Below are positions 35,857 to 46,042 of a stretch of DNA of 64,000 bases, in pieces. Origin of the DNA: Rhodococcus sp. OK519 (GTDB lineage: Bacteria; Actinomycetota; Actinomycetes; Mycobacteriales; Mycobacteriaceae); contig NZ_QAOW01000010.1 of the NCBI RefSeq assembly GCF_003051005.1, forward strand, positions 181,670 through 245,669, written 5' to 3'. The position numbers were made by a program, and so were the translations under genes. Positions within the stretch are counted from its first letter, which is position 1. Every line of letters begins with the position of its first letter. The notes under the pieces are model-generated. The model had not been told where the DNA came from and made no database searches. It saw only the letters and a program-made list of their open reading frames with translations.

Positions 35857-37134
35857 ATGAGTCGTCTCGCTCGGATCGTGCCCGCGCTCGCGGCGTTGGT
35901 GTGCGGCGCGCTGGCCGGTCGCGTGCTGTGGTCGCCGGTGCCCGACGACTTCATCGGTGGCGAGAGCGCGCTGCCCGCGGTTCTCGTAGCGAACGGGGCT
36001 GGCGTCGCGTGTGCTGGTGTCATTGCCGTTCTGGTCACCGTGGCGCTGACACGACGGCGGTCGGTGACGCTGGTGGCGGCCACAGCCCTGGCGGGACTGC
36101 TGCTGCTCATGTTGCCGGATGTCTGGTTGTACCCCGAGGACCCAGCGGTTCTCCTGTACTCGAATGCCGTTGGCGCAGGCCTGGTCCTGGCGGCGATCTC
36201 ACCTCTTGCCGCTCGCGACCGAAACTCTCAGGCAGGGCTCGCGGCGGGCGCCGTGAGCGCCTTCCTGCTGTCGGCCGCCTATGCCGAAGTGCGTGGCTTC
36301 AGGGCCGCGGACTTCGGTTGGACCGCCTACACCCCGCTGACGTCACGGGCGCCCGTGGAGCAGTCGGGTGTGGTGGGCCTGTGGCTAGTCGTCGTTGCGG
36401 CGGTTCTGGTCGTCCTGGCCGTTCTCCTCGACCGTGGAACGTCGTGGACGGGGCGGGTCGACACCCGATGGCTCGCAGTCGCCGTCGCACTGCCCGTCGC
36501 GGCTTTCGCGGCCAACTGGATCCTGATCGAGTCGGAAGCGCGGCCCGAGTGGTGGTATCCGTACGTCGGTGTGACGGTGGCGCTCGTCGCTTGGGTCGCG
36601 TGGCAGCTGCCGGGGCGCGACGGGCAGGTGGTGTTCGCCGGTGCCGCCGTTCTCGCCGCAGCGGTCGGGGGAACGCCGTGGATGAGCACCGAATGGTGGG
36701 CCCTCGCAATTCCCGCCGCGTTGATCATGGTCGGGCTGGTGGTGGGCCTCCGATGGCCGGTCCCGGCGGTCGGCTTCGGGCTCCTCGCGATCACTGCCGC
36801 GGTCTTGCTGGTGGACCCAGAATCGTCGTCGGACGTCCCCGCGATCGCCTACATGTTTCTGCTTCCCGTCGCCGCGGGATACGCGGTCGGGTCCTGCCTT
36901 CCCGCCTCGGCGCCGGCAGCGACGGTCGGACTGTCACTGCCGTTCACAGTCGGGATTCCGGGCGTGGTCGCAACGGCCTGGACGATGACCGGACGTTATG
37001 CGGATTATGCGCCCGCGTCGGTCTTCGAGCGGTCGGCGTCGGTGTCTGTGCCTGCCGCGCTCGCTGCAGTCGCAGTGATCGTCGTGTGCGGCGTGGGCGC
37101 GTGGGGTCTGGAACTGCGGTCGGGCGCACGCTGA
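35857..37134 (+). CDS. uncharacterised polytopic membrane protein
   Basis: This 425-residue protein has about 12 hydrophobic segments almost end to end, rich in Ala, Val and Trp, with short loops. No transporter signature such as MFS motif A is present. The first segment (5-22) can act as a signal anchor. The ATG has AGGGAG upstream and follows the oxidoreductase stop by 8 bp, so the two are probably co-transcribed. A strong bidirectional hairpin terminator follows. I do not recognise a family. Confidence 0.8.
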   Translation: MSRLARIVPALAALVCGALAGRVLWSPVPDDFIGGESALPAVLVANGAGVACAGVIAVLVTVALTRRRSVTLVAATALAGLLLLMLPDVWLYPEDPAVLLYSNAVGAGLVLAAISPLAARDRNSQAGLAAGAVSAFLLSAAYAEVRGFRAADFGWTAYTPLTSRAPVEQSGVVGLWLVVVAAVLVVLAVLLDRGTSWTGRVDTRWLAVAVALPVAAFAANWILIESEARPEWWYPYVGVTVALVAWVAWQLPGRDGQVVFAGAAVLAAAVGGTPWMSTEWWALAIPAALIMVGLVVGLRWPVPAVGFGLLAITAAVLLVDPESSSDVPAIAYMFLLPVAAGYAVGSCLPASAPAATVGLSLPFTVGIPGVVATAWTMTGRYADYAPASVFERSASVSVPAALAAVAVIVVCGVGAWGLELRSGAR

Positions 37135-37162
37135 CGCGGCGAACAATCCCAGGAAACGGCTG

Positions 37163-37192
37163 AAGGCCCCACTCTCGAAAGAGTGGGGCCTT
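37163..37192. terminator. bidirectional 13-bp hairpin terminator
   Basis: The arms AAGGCCCCACTCT and AGAGTGGGGCCTT with a CGAA tetraloop. It serves the rightward membrane-protein gene and the leftward tRNA-Arg, which ends 6 bp away. A/T ends on both arms give short U-tracts in each direction. Confidence 0.85.
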
Positions 37193-37197
37193 CTCTG

Positions 37198-37270
37198 TGC
37201 CCCCGGCAGGATTCGAACCTGCGGCCTTTCGCTCCGGAGGCGAACGCTCTATCCCCTGAGCTACGGGGGC
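37198..37270 (-). tRNA. tRNA-Arg (anticodon CCG)
   Basis: A 73-nt cloverleaf on the minus strand has the acceptor GCCCCCG paired with CGGGGGC plus discriminator A, D-stem GCTC/GAGC, anticodon stem TTCGC/GCGAA with loop CTCCGGA (anticodon CCG, reading CGG), and T-arm GCAGG-TTCGAAT-CCTGC. CCA is not encoded. It lies about 2 kb from argS. Confidence 0.97.
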
Positions 37271-37396
37271 GCACCGGAAATCCGGTGTGCCAGTGGGCGA
37301 TGTTAGCGTAGCGCATTGTCGCCGATCGTCCACATCGGCTGCTAGACCGCCGTTTTTCTCGCGGCTCCGGCCCTGGTGCGGCGGCGCGGAACGAGT

Positions 37397-37431
37397 CCGG
37401 GCGGCGCACCCGCTGGGGGAGCGCCGCCCGG
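37397..37431 (-). terminator. 11-bp hairpin after the DUF305 gene
   Basis: The arms CCGGGCGGCGC (37397-37407) and GCGCCGCCCGG (37421-37431) start 20 bp beyond the DUF305 stop on the minus strand. There is no U-tract. Confidence 0.6.
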
Positions 37432-37451
37432 TGACGGTCGGTGGCCGATCT

Positions 37452-38177
37452 CTAGTTCATCGGCAGCGGAGCCGCGTTCCGCTCCGTCAGCATGCTCGTG
37501 ATGAGCGTCGCCTCACCCTGCTGGGTCGAGACCATCTTCTTCGCGAGATTCCGGACCGCCGGAACGTCCGCGTACTGCTCGGCGTACTCCATCATCGGGA
37601 GACCGCCCTGATGGTGCCGCAGCATCAACTGCAGGAACATCACGTCCAGCGCCGGGCCCGAGGCCTGGCCGAGCGCGGCCATCTCCTCGGGGCTGGCCAT
37701 GCCGGGCATCTTGCTGCTGTCGTGGCCTTCGGGGGCGCCGGCCGCGGCGGTGCCGTGGCCCGAATGTCCACCGTGCCCGTCGCTTTCGGTCATCCACGTC
37801 ATGTAGCCGTCGGTCGGCAGCGGCGCCCGATCCCACAGCGCCAGCCAACCCTGCATCTGACCGACCTGGTTCTGCTGGCTGGTCAGGATGTCGAAGGCCA
37901 GACTCTTGACCTTCTGGTCGGTCGACTTCGTCAGCGCGATGGTCGCCATGTCGATCGCCTGATTGTGGTGAATGGTCATGTCCTGCGAGAACCCGACGTC
38001 AACCGAGTCTGCGGCGGGAATCGGCGCGCCATTCTCGTCGATCGGCAAGCGCGCGAAGAATCCCAGCGCGAAACCGATCGCGAGGACCCCGATCAGTCCG
38101 AGGACCGCGAGAGCAGTCCGCTGACTGCGCTTGCCCGGTTCGGTGGTGATCTCGGACGGCGTCTCGATATCGGTCAT
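37452..38177 (-). CDS. DUF305-family membrane-anchored protein
   Basis: This 241-residue protein has one N-terminal membrane segment (about 22-42) and an extracytoplasmic DUF305 domain, a duplicated ferritin-like helical unit. Each repeat carries His/Met-rich motifs: MTIHHNQAIDMATIA and MLRHHQGGLPMMEYAEQ. Between them lies a His/Gly segment (SDGHGGHSGHG). These residues suggest copper or another metal as ligand (inference, as in other DUF305 proteins). The ATG at 38177 is 8 bp after the DUF3105 stop, so the two genes form an operon. Confidence 0.9.
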   Translation of the reverse strand: MTDIETPSEITTEPGKRSQRTALAVLGLIGVLAIGFALGFFARLPIDENGAPIPAADSVDVGFSQDMTIHHNQAIDMATIALTKSTDQKVKSLAFDILTSQQNQVGQMQGWLALWDRAPLPTDGYMTWMTESDGHGGHSGHGTAAAGAPEGHDSSKMPGMASPEEMAALGQASGPALDVMFLQLMLRHHQGGLPMMEYAEQYADVPAVRNLAKKMVSTQQGEATLITSMLTERNAAPLPMN

Positions 38178-38185
38178 CGCGTCGA

Positions 38186-39097
38186 TCAGCCGTTCCCGCC
38201 GGCAGCGGGCGCGGGAGCCTGCTGCAGCTCGGTCGGCATCGGGAGACCCGACGGCACGCCGGCCGCGCCGCCGACCTCGTTGGCGTCCGGCGTGATGCCA
38301 CCGCCGTCCATCGGAACCGCGTCGGGGCCCGGGGCGCTCGCGTCGAACGCCGGCGGGTTGGCCGGGTCGAAGGAGCCGGGAATCGTCGAGCAGCTGGCGC
38401 CGACCTCGGGGTAGGCGTAGCGGTTGAGGCGCAGCGCCTTGATGAACTGGTCGATGCGCTCGTCGTCGGCGTTGTCGACCTTGAGCTGGTGGCCCCACGA
38501 CTGCACCGAGATCGGCGAGTCCAGGCCCGGGTACGGCGACATCAGCATGTAGCCGTCGCGCGAGCTCGCGCGCTCCTCGAGCTGCTGGCGCTGGGCGTCG
38601 TCGAGCTTGTCGGGGTTGTACGCGATCCAGACGGCGCCGTGCTCGAGCGAGTGCACTGCGTTCTCGGTGCGGATCGGATCGGCGTACACGGTGCCGGTGC
38701 ACGTTGCCCACACGGAGTCGTGCGGACCGCCGAACGGCGGGGTCTGGTCGTACGCGACCCGCTGGGTCGACTCGACGTGCACGCCCGCCGGGTAATCGAC
38801 CTTCACGACACCGTCGATCGCCGTCGACGGATCCTGATTCGACTCCGACGGGGTGAACTTCGCCACCGCCTGCTGATCCTGGTACTTCGGGACGATGTTG
38901 ACGGCAAGAATGCCGATCAGCCCGACGACTACGACGACTGCGCCGATGGTCAGCCAGGGAATCTGACGCGACGCGCCGCCTCCGCGCGTGGAAGCGGGCA
39001 CACCGCCCTGCTTCTTCTTGGCTGCCTTGATCGCCTTGGCTGACTTGGCCCCCGTCTTGTTACTGCCGGGACCGCGATTTTCCGAACCGCTGGGCAT
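38186..39097 (-). CDS. DUF3105-family membrane-anchored protein
   Basis: This 303-residue protein has a Lys-rich cytoplasmic N-terminus (AKAIKAAKKKQGG), a single membrane helix at about 48-70 and an extracytoplasmic DUF3105 domain. The family motifs PPFGGPHDSVWATCTGTVY and HSLEHGAVWIAYNPD are both present, with conserved His and Cys that could bind metal. A Pro/Ala/Gly-rich tail follows. It is co-transcribed with the DUF305 gene. The pairing of these two families suggests they act together outside the membrane. The ATG at 39097 has a weak AAAGAG Shine-Dalgarno. Confidence 0.88.
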   Translation of the reverse strand: MPSGSENRGPGSNKTGAKSAKAIKAAKKKQGGVPASTRGGGASRQIPWLTIGAVVVVVGLIGILAVNIVPKYQDQQAVAKFTPSESNQDPSTAIDGVVKVDYPAGVHVESTQRVAYDQTPPFGGPHDSVWATCTGTVYADPIRTENAVHSLEHGAVWIAYNPDKLDDAQRQQLEERASSRDGYMLMSPYPGLDSPISVQSWGHQLKVDNADDERIDQFIKALRLNRYAYPEVGASCSTIPGSFDPANPPAFDASAPGPDAVPMDGGGITPDANEVGGAAGVPSGLPMPTELQQAPAPAAGGNG

Positions 39098-39251
39098 CGA
39101 TGTGTGCTCTTTCGGTGATGGGACACAGGGCGTCCCCGAAGGGTCGGGAGCCTCCCCGGTCCCCCTCAGGCTTCCCCACTGTACGTTCCGACCCTGAGGG
39201 AATCCTTGGAGAGAGGGTGATACTGGGTAAACGGCGCGCTGATCCAGGCAA

Positions 39252-39257
39252 TAAGAT
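39252..39257 (+). promoter_or_regulatory. -10 element TAAGAT for argS
   Basis: TAAGAT ends 8 nt before the argS GTG at 39266, again without a Shine-Dalgarno, consistent with a leaderless argS-lysA-hom-thrC-thrB mRNA. Confidence 0.5.
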
Positions 39258-39265
39258 GAACTCCT

Positions 39266-40918
39266 GTGACTCCAGCCGACCTTGCCGAACTGCTCCGAGG
39301 GACCGCCGCGAAGGTGCTCGCCGAGCACGGACTCGACGTTTCCGTACTGCCCGCGACACTGACGGTCGAGCGTCCCCGCAACCCCGAGCACGGCGACTAT
39401 GCCACGAATGTGGCGATGCAGCTCGCCAAGAAGGTCGGCACGAATCCGCGTGATCTCGCCACCTGGCTCGCCGCGGCGCTGACCGCGTCCGCCGGAATCG
39501 AGTCCGCCGAGGTTGCCGGGCCCGGCTTCCTCAACATTCGCCTCGCCGCCGACGCGCAGGGCGCGATCGTCGCGAAGGCTCTGGAAGCCGGCGGCACGTT
39601 CGGCGCCGGCGACGCCCTCGCCGGCAAGCGCATCAACCTGGAGTTCGTCTCCGCGAATCCCACCGGACCCATCCATCTCGGTGGCACTCGCTGGGCCGCC
39701 GTCGGCGATGCACTCGGCCGGATCCTGGCGACGCAGGGTGCCGACGTCACCCGTGAGTACTACTTCAACGACCACGGCGCCCAGATCGACCGCTTCACGC
39801 GCTCGCTGATCGCGGCGGCAAAGGGTGAGCCCGCTCCCGAGGACGGGTACGCCGGTGCGTACATCGGCGACATCGCCACCGAGGTCCAGACGCAGGCCCC
39901 CGACGTTCTCGACCTGCCCGAGACCGAGCAGCACGAGACTTTCCGGTCCATCGGCGTCGAGTTGATGTTCGAGCACATCAAGCGCACGCTGCACGAATTC
40001 GGCGTCGATTTCGACGTCTACTTCCACGAGAACTCGCTGTTCGAGTCCGGTGCGGTGGAGAAGGCCGTCGAGACCCTCAAGGGCTCCGGCAACCTGTACC
40101 ACGAGGACGGCGCCTGGTGGCTCAAGAGCACCGACTTCGGTGACGACAAGGATCGCGTCGTCATCAAGTCGGACGGCAACGCCGCGTACATCGCCGGCGA
40201 CATCGCCTACTTCCAGGACAAGCGGGCCCGCGGCTTCGACCTGTGCATCTACATGCTCGGTGCCGACCACCACGGCTACATCGGCCGCCTCAAGGCCGCC
40301 GCGGCCGCGTTCGGCGACGACCCCGACACCGTCGAGGTCATGATCGGCCAGATGGTGAACCTCGTTCGCGGCGGCGTCGCCGTGAAGATGAGCAAGCGTG
40401 CCGGCACGGTCATCACGCTCGACGATCTGGTCGAGTCGATCGGCGTCGACGCCGCCCGCTACTCGCTGGTGCGCTCGTCGGTGGACCAGAGCATCGACAT
40501 CGATCTCGAGCTGTGGGCCAGCACCACCAACGAGAATCCCGTCTACTACGTGCAGTACGCCCACGCGCGCCTCTGCTCGATCGCCCGCAACGCCGCCGAC
40601 CTGGGGCTCAGTGCGGAGAACCCGAACCTCGGCCTGCTCACGCACGACCGCGAGGGCGATCTCATCCGGACCATCGGTGACTACCCGGGCGTGGTCGCGA
40701 AGGCGGCCGACCTGCGCGAGCCGCACCGCATCGCCCGCTACCTCGAGGAGCTGGCCGGCACCTACCACCGGTTCTACGACGCCTGCCGCGTCCTTCCTCA
40801 GGGCGACGAGGAGGCTGGCGAGCTGCACGCTGCGCGTCTGGCACTGTGCGCCGCGTCGCGTCAGGTCCTCGCCAACGGCCTCGCGCTGCTCGGCGTCAGC
40901 GCTCCGGAGCGGATGTGA
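39266..40918 (+). CDS. argS: arginyl-tRNA synthetase
   Basis: This 550-residue class I synthetase has the N-terminal Add-1 tRNA-recognition domain (1 to about 110), the Rossmann catalytic domain with the HIGH-equivalent [12 protein letters not shown], the adenylate-binding VEFVSAN region, and MSKRAGT (KMSK-type) near residue 375. A C-terminal helical anticodon-binding domain ends in [13 protein letters not shown]. It charges tRNA-Arg with arginine. The GTG start follows a -10 hexamer at leaderless spacing, and the stop overlaps lysA (GTGA). It heads the amino-acid operon as in mycobacteria. Confidence 0.97.
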   Translation: MTPADLAELLRGTAAKVLAEHGLDVSVLPATLTVERPRNPEHGDYATNVAMQLAKKVGTNPRDLATWLAAALTASAGIESAEVAGPGFLNIRLAADAQGAIVAKALEAGGTFGAGDALAGKRINLEFVSANPTGPIHLGGTRWAAVGDALGRILATQGADVTREYYFNDHGAQIDRFTRSLIAAAKGEPAPEDGYAGAYIGDIATEVQTQAPDVLDLPETEQHETFRSIGVELMFEHIKRTLHEFGVDFDVYFHENSLFESGAVEKAVETLKGSGNLYHEDGAWWLKSTDFGDDKDRVVIKSDGNAAYIAGDIAYFQDKRARGFDLCIYMLGADHHGYIGRLKAAAAAFGDDPDTVEVMIGQMVNLVRGGVAVKMSKRAGTVITLDDLVESIGVDAARYSLVRSSVDQSIDIDLELWASTTNENPVYYVQYAHARLCSIARNAADLGLSAENPNLGLLTHDREGDLIRTIGDYPGVVAKAADLREPHRIARYLEELAGTYHRFYDACRVLPQGDEEAGELHAARLALCAASRQVLANGLALLGVSAPERM

Positions 40919-42336
40919 ACGCGCACCCCGCCGGCCCCCGGCACGCCGAGATCCAGCACGCCCCCGGACTGCCGCCGCGCCCCGCAGCGCCGTCGGAGAT
41001 GACGACGCTGCCCGAAAAGGTGTGGCCACGCAGCGCGGAGCGCGGCGCCGACGGTGTCGTCCGTATCGCCGGTGTCCCGGTGACCGAACTGGCCGAGAAG
41101 TACGGCACGCCGCTGTTCGTGGTGGACGAGGACGACTTCCGGTCCCGCTGCCGCGAGATGGCGCGCGCCTTCGGCGGTGCCGATCGGGTGCACTACGCGT
41201 CGAAGGCGTTCCTGTCCGCCGAGATCGCGCGCTGGGTGCGCGACGAGGGCCTGTCGATGGACGTCGCGTCGGGGGGTGAACTGGCCGTCGCGCTGCACGC
41301 GGACTTCCCGGCCGAACGCATCACGATGCACGGCAACAACAAGTCTGTCGCCGAACTCGACACCGCAGTCGCCGCCGGCGTCGGCCACATCGTGCTCGAC
41401 TCGATGGTCGAGATCGACCGGCTCGACGAGGTCGCCGCGCGACTCGGCGTCGTGCAGGACGTCCTGATCCGCATCACCGTCGGTGTCGAGGCCCACACGC
41501 ACGAGTTCATCGCGACCGCCCACGAGGACCAGAAGTTCGGCTTCTCCCTGTCCGGCGGTAAGGCCATGGAGGCCGTCGAGCGTGTCTTCGCGACCGGCAA
41601 CCTCCGCCTCGTGGGTTTGCACAGCCACATCGGTTCGCAGATCTTCGAGGTCGACGGCTTCGAGCTGGCCGCGCACCGCGTCATCGGGCTCATGCGGCAG
41701 ATCGTCGACCGCTTCGGCGCCGAGAAGACGTCGCAGGTGTCGATCGTCGACCTCGGCGGCGGTCTCGGGATCTCGTACCTGTCCAGCGACAATCCGCCGC
41801 CGGTCGACGAGCTCGCGGCCAAGCTGGCGCACATCGTGGCCACCGAGTCCGCAGCGGCGAATCTGCCGGTGCCGACCCTCATGGTCGAGCCCGGCCGCGC
41901 CATCGCCGGCCCCGGGACCGTGACGCTGTACGAGGTGGGCACGATCAAGGACGTCACCCTCGACGGTGGCGCGACGCGGCGGTACATCAGCGTCGACGGC
42001 GGCATGAGTGACAACATTCGTACGTCGCTCTACCAGGCCGAATACGACGCCCGCCTCGTCTCGCGGGACAGCGCCGGCGCGCCGGTCGTCTCGCGTGTGG
42101 TGGGTAAGCACTGTGAGAGTGGCGACATCGTCATCCGCGATGCCTGGATGCCGGATGATCTAGGTCCAGGAGATTTGCTCGCCGTCGCCGCGACGGGCGC
42201 ATACTGCTATTCGATGTCCAGCCGGTACAACCTGCTCACCCGTCCTGCGGTGGTGGCAGTGCGAGACGGCGCCTCACGCCTAATCTTGCGTAGGGAAACT
42301 GTGGAAGATCTGCTCAGCTTGGAGGTTTCGGAGTGA
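40915..42336 (+). CDS. lysA: diaminopimelate decarboxylase
   Basis: This 473-residue PLP enzyme of the alanine-racemase fold makes L-lysine from meso-diaminopimelate, the last lysine step. YASKAFLS carries the PLP Lys97. [10 protein letters not shown] and the VDLGGGLGI stretch bind the cofactor phosphate, [10 protein letters not shown] follows, and [10 protein letters not shown] includes the conserved Cys of the partner-subunit active site. It overlaps argS and hom by 4 bp each. Controlling lysA with argS is a known actinobacterial arrangement. Confidence 0.97.
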   Translation: MNAHPAGPRHAEIQHAPGLPPRPAAPSEMTTLPEKVWPRSAERGADGVVRIAGVPVTELAEKYGTPLFVVDEDDFRSRCREMARAFGGADRVHYASKAFLSAEIARWVRDEGLSMDVASGGELAVALHADFPAERITMHGNNKSVAELDTAVAAGVGHIVLDSMVEIDRLDEVAARLGVVQDVLIRITVGVEAHTHEFIATAHEDQKFGFSLSGGKAMEAVERVFATGNLRLVGLHSHIGSQIFEVDGFELAAHRVIGLMRQIVDRFGAEKTSQVSIVDLGGGLGISYLSSDNPPPVDELAAKLAHIVATESAAANLPVPTLMVEPGRAIAGPGTVTLYEVGTIKDVTLDGGATRRYISVDGGMSDNIRTSLYQAEYDARLVSRDSAGAPVVSRVVGKHCESGDIVIRDAWMPDDLGPGDLLAVAATGAYCYSMSSRYNLLTRPAVVAVRDGASRLILRRETVEDLLSLEVSE

Positions 42337-43642
42337 CCAGCGAATCGGCGCAGCGCGCCATCGGGGTGGCTGTTCTCGGCCTCGGGACCGTGGGCAGCGA
42401 GGTGGCTCGCATCATCCGTGAGCACTCGACCGACCTGGAGGCCCGAGTCGGCGCGCGGCTGGAGCTGCGCGGTGTCGCGGTCCGCCGCATCGACGGTGAC
42501 CGCGGCCTGCCGCCGGAACTGCTCACGACGGACGCCGAGTCGCTGGTGACCCGAGACGACGTCGATGTCGTCGTCGAGGTCATCGGTGGCATCGAGTTGC
42601 CGCGCAAGCTCGTGCTCGCGGCGCTCAACGCGGGCAAGTCCGTGGTGACCGCCAACAAGGCGCTGCTCGCGGAGTACACGGGCGAGCTCGCCGAGGCCGC
42701 AGAGCGTCAGAGCGTGGACCTGTACTTCGAGGCTTCGGTGGCCGGTGCGATCCCGGTGATCCGCCCGTTGACGCAGTCGCTCGCCGGTGATCGCGTGGAC
42801 CGTGTCCTCGGCATCGTCAACGGCACCACCAACTTCATCCTCTCGGCGATGGACGAGACCGGCGCCGACTACGGCGAGACGCTCGCCGAGGCCGGCCGCC
42901 TGGGCTACGCCGAGGCGGATCCGACGGCCGACGTCGAGGGCTTCGACGCTGCCTCGAAGGCCGCGATCCTCGCGTCGATCGCGTTCCACACGCGGGTCAC
43001 CGCGGGCGATGTATACCGCGAGGGCATCTCGAAGATCACGTCCGACGACCTCGACGCCGCCAAGTCGCTGGACTGCACGATCAAGCTGCTGTCGATCTGC
43101 GAGCGGATCGTCGATGCGGACGGCGGCGAGCGTGTCTCCGCCCGCGTGTACCCGGCCCTGGTCCCGCGTGAGCACCCGCTCGCCGGGGTCAACGGTGCGT
43201 ACAACGCTGTCGTCGTCGAGTCGGCGAACGCCGGCCGCCTGATGTTCTACGGACAGGGTGCGGGCGGTGCCCCCACCGCGTCGGCCGTCATGGGCGACCT
43301 CGTCATGGCGGCCCGCAACAAGGTCCACGGTGGCCGTGGGCCGCGCGAGTCCAAGTACGCGAAGCTGCCGATCGCGCCGATGGGTGACATCCCGACCCGC
43401 TACTACGTGAACATGCAGGTGGCCGATCGTGCCGGCGTGCTGTCGGCGGTCTCCGCCGAGTTCGCCAACCGCGGCGTCAGCATCTCCACCGTTCGGCAGG
43501 AAGGCGCCGGCGACGGCGCCCGTCTGGTAGTCGTCACCCATCTCGCCAACGACGCGGCGCTGGCGGAAACGGTTGCCGCCCTTGCCGAACTCGAATCTGT
43601 AACCGCTGTGACCAGCGTGCTCCGACTGGAAGGTACCTCCGA

Positions 43643-43646
<4 letters not shown>
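42333..43646 (+). CDS. hom: homoserine dehydrogenase
   Basis: This 437-residue enzyme reduces aspartate semialdehyde to homoserine with NAD(P)[17 protein letters not shown] is the Rossmann motif and [10 protein letters not shown] contains the catalytic-domain Lys. [14 protein letters not shown] and [24 protein letters not shown] are the substrate-site signatures. The last 90 residues form an ACT domain ([28 protein letters not shown] in pieces) for feedback inhibition by threonine. The GTG overlaps lysA, and the stop overlaps thrC. Confidence 0.97.
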
Positions 43647-45714
<2,068 letters not shown>

Positions 45715-45722
45715 CGGAACTC

Positions 45723-45780
45723 GCCCAGGATAGTTACTGCTCGGTTCTTGCCGAGTGAGGCATTCGCCGCTATCCTGGGC
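45723..45780 (+). terminator. long-armed hairpin between thrB and rho
   Basis: The outer arms GCCCAGGATAG (45723-45733) and CTATCCTGGGC (45770-45780) enclose an inner hairpin CTCGG/CCGAG (45740-45755). It can end the thrB transcript. The right arm also contains the candidate -10 of rho, so terminator and promoter overlap. Confidence 0.65.
45749..45776 (+). promoter_or_regulatory. predicted rho promoter
   Basis: TTGCCG (45749-45754), a 16-bp spacer and TATCCT (45771-45776). Transcription would start near 45783, giving a leader of about 260 nt. Confidence 0.5.
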
Positions 45781-45782
45781 GT

Positions 45783-46042
45783 GTCCGTACATCGTGCGCT
45801 TCAGACGCCGGTGCTTTACCAGGGCACTCACTCCATTTCTTCGGGGTATACCTGGCATGATCCTCACGCGATTTCCTCGGCGCTGATCGATCGACAGCAC
45901 CCGCCTTCTCGGGTGATGTGATGGGGGACAAGGCCGGAATTCCATCCAGCGGATACGGCACATCCGAGTTCAGTCAGTCAACTGAATTGCGGGACGAACC
46001 CTCGGCTTTGCGCGACGCGAGCGAGGGAAGGAAAGGACCTCC
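45783..46042 (+). other. long rho 5' leader
   Basis: About 260 nt separate the predicted start from the rho GTG. The stretch 45715-46042 as a whole holds no convincing gene. Several short stem-loops are possible, including around CCGCCTTCTCGGGTGATG and the C-rich, G-poor runs that suit Rho loading. Long rho leaders allow autoregulation in other bacteria. That use here is inferred. Confidence 0.45.

Noticed and set aside
38186..41029. An apparent 947-residue extension of the DUF3105 protein across argS on the other strand
   Set aside because: The portion upstream of 39097 is antisense to argS. The real protein starts at the ATG 39097 before its Lys-rich N-terminus and membrane helix.
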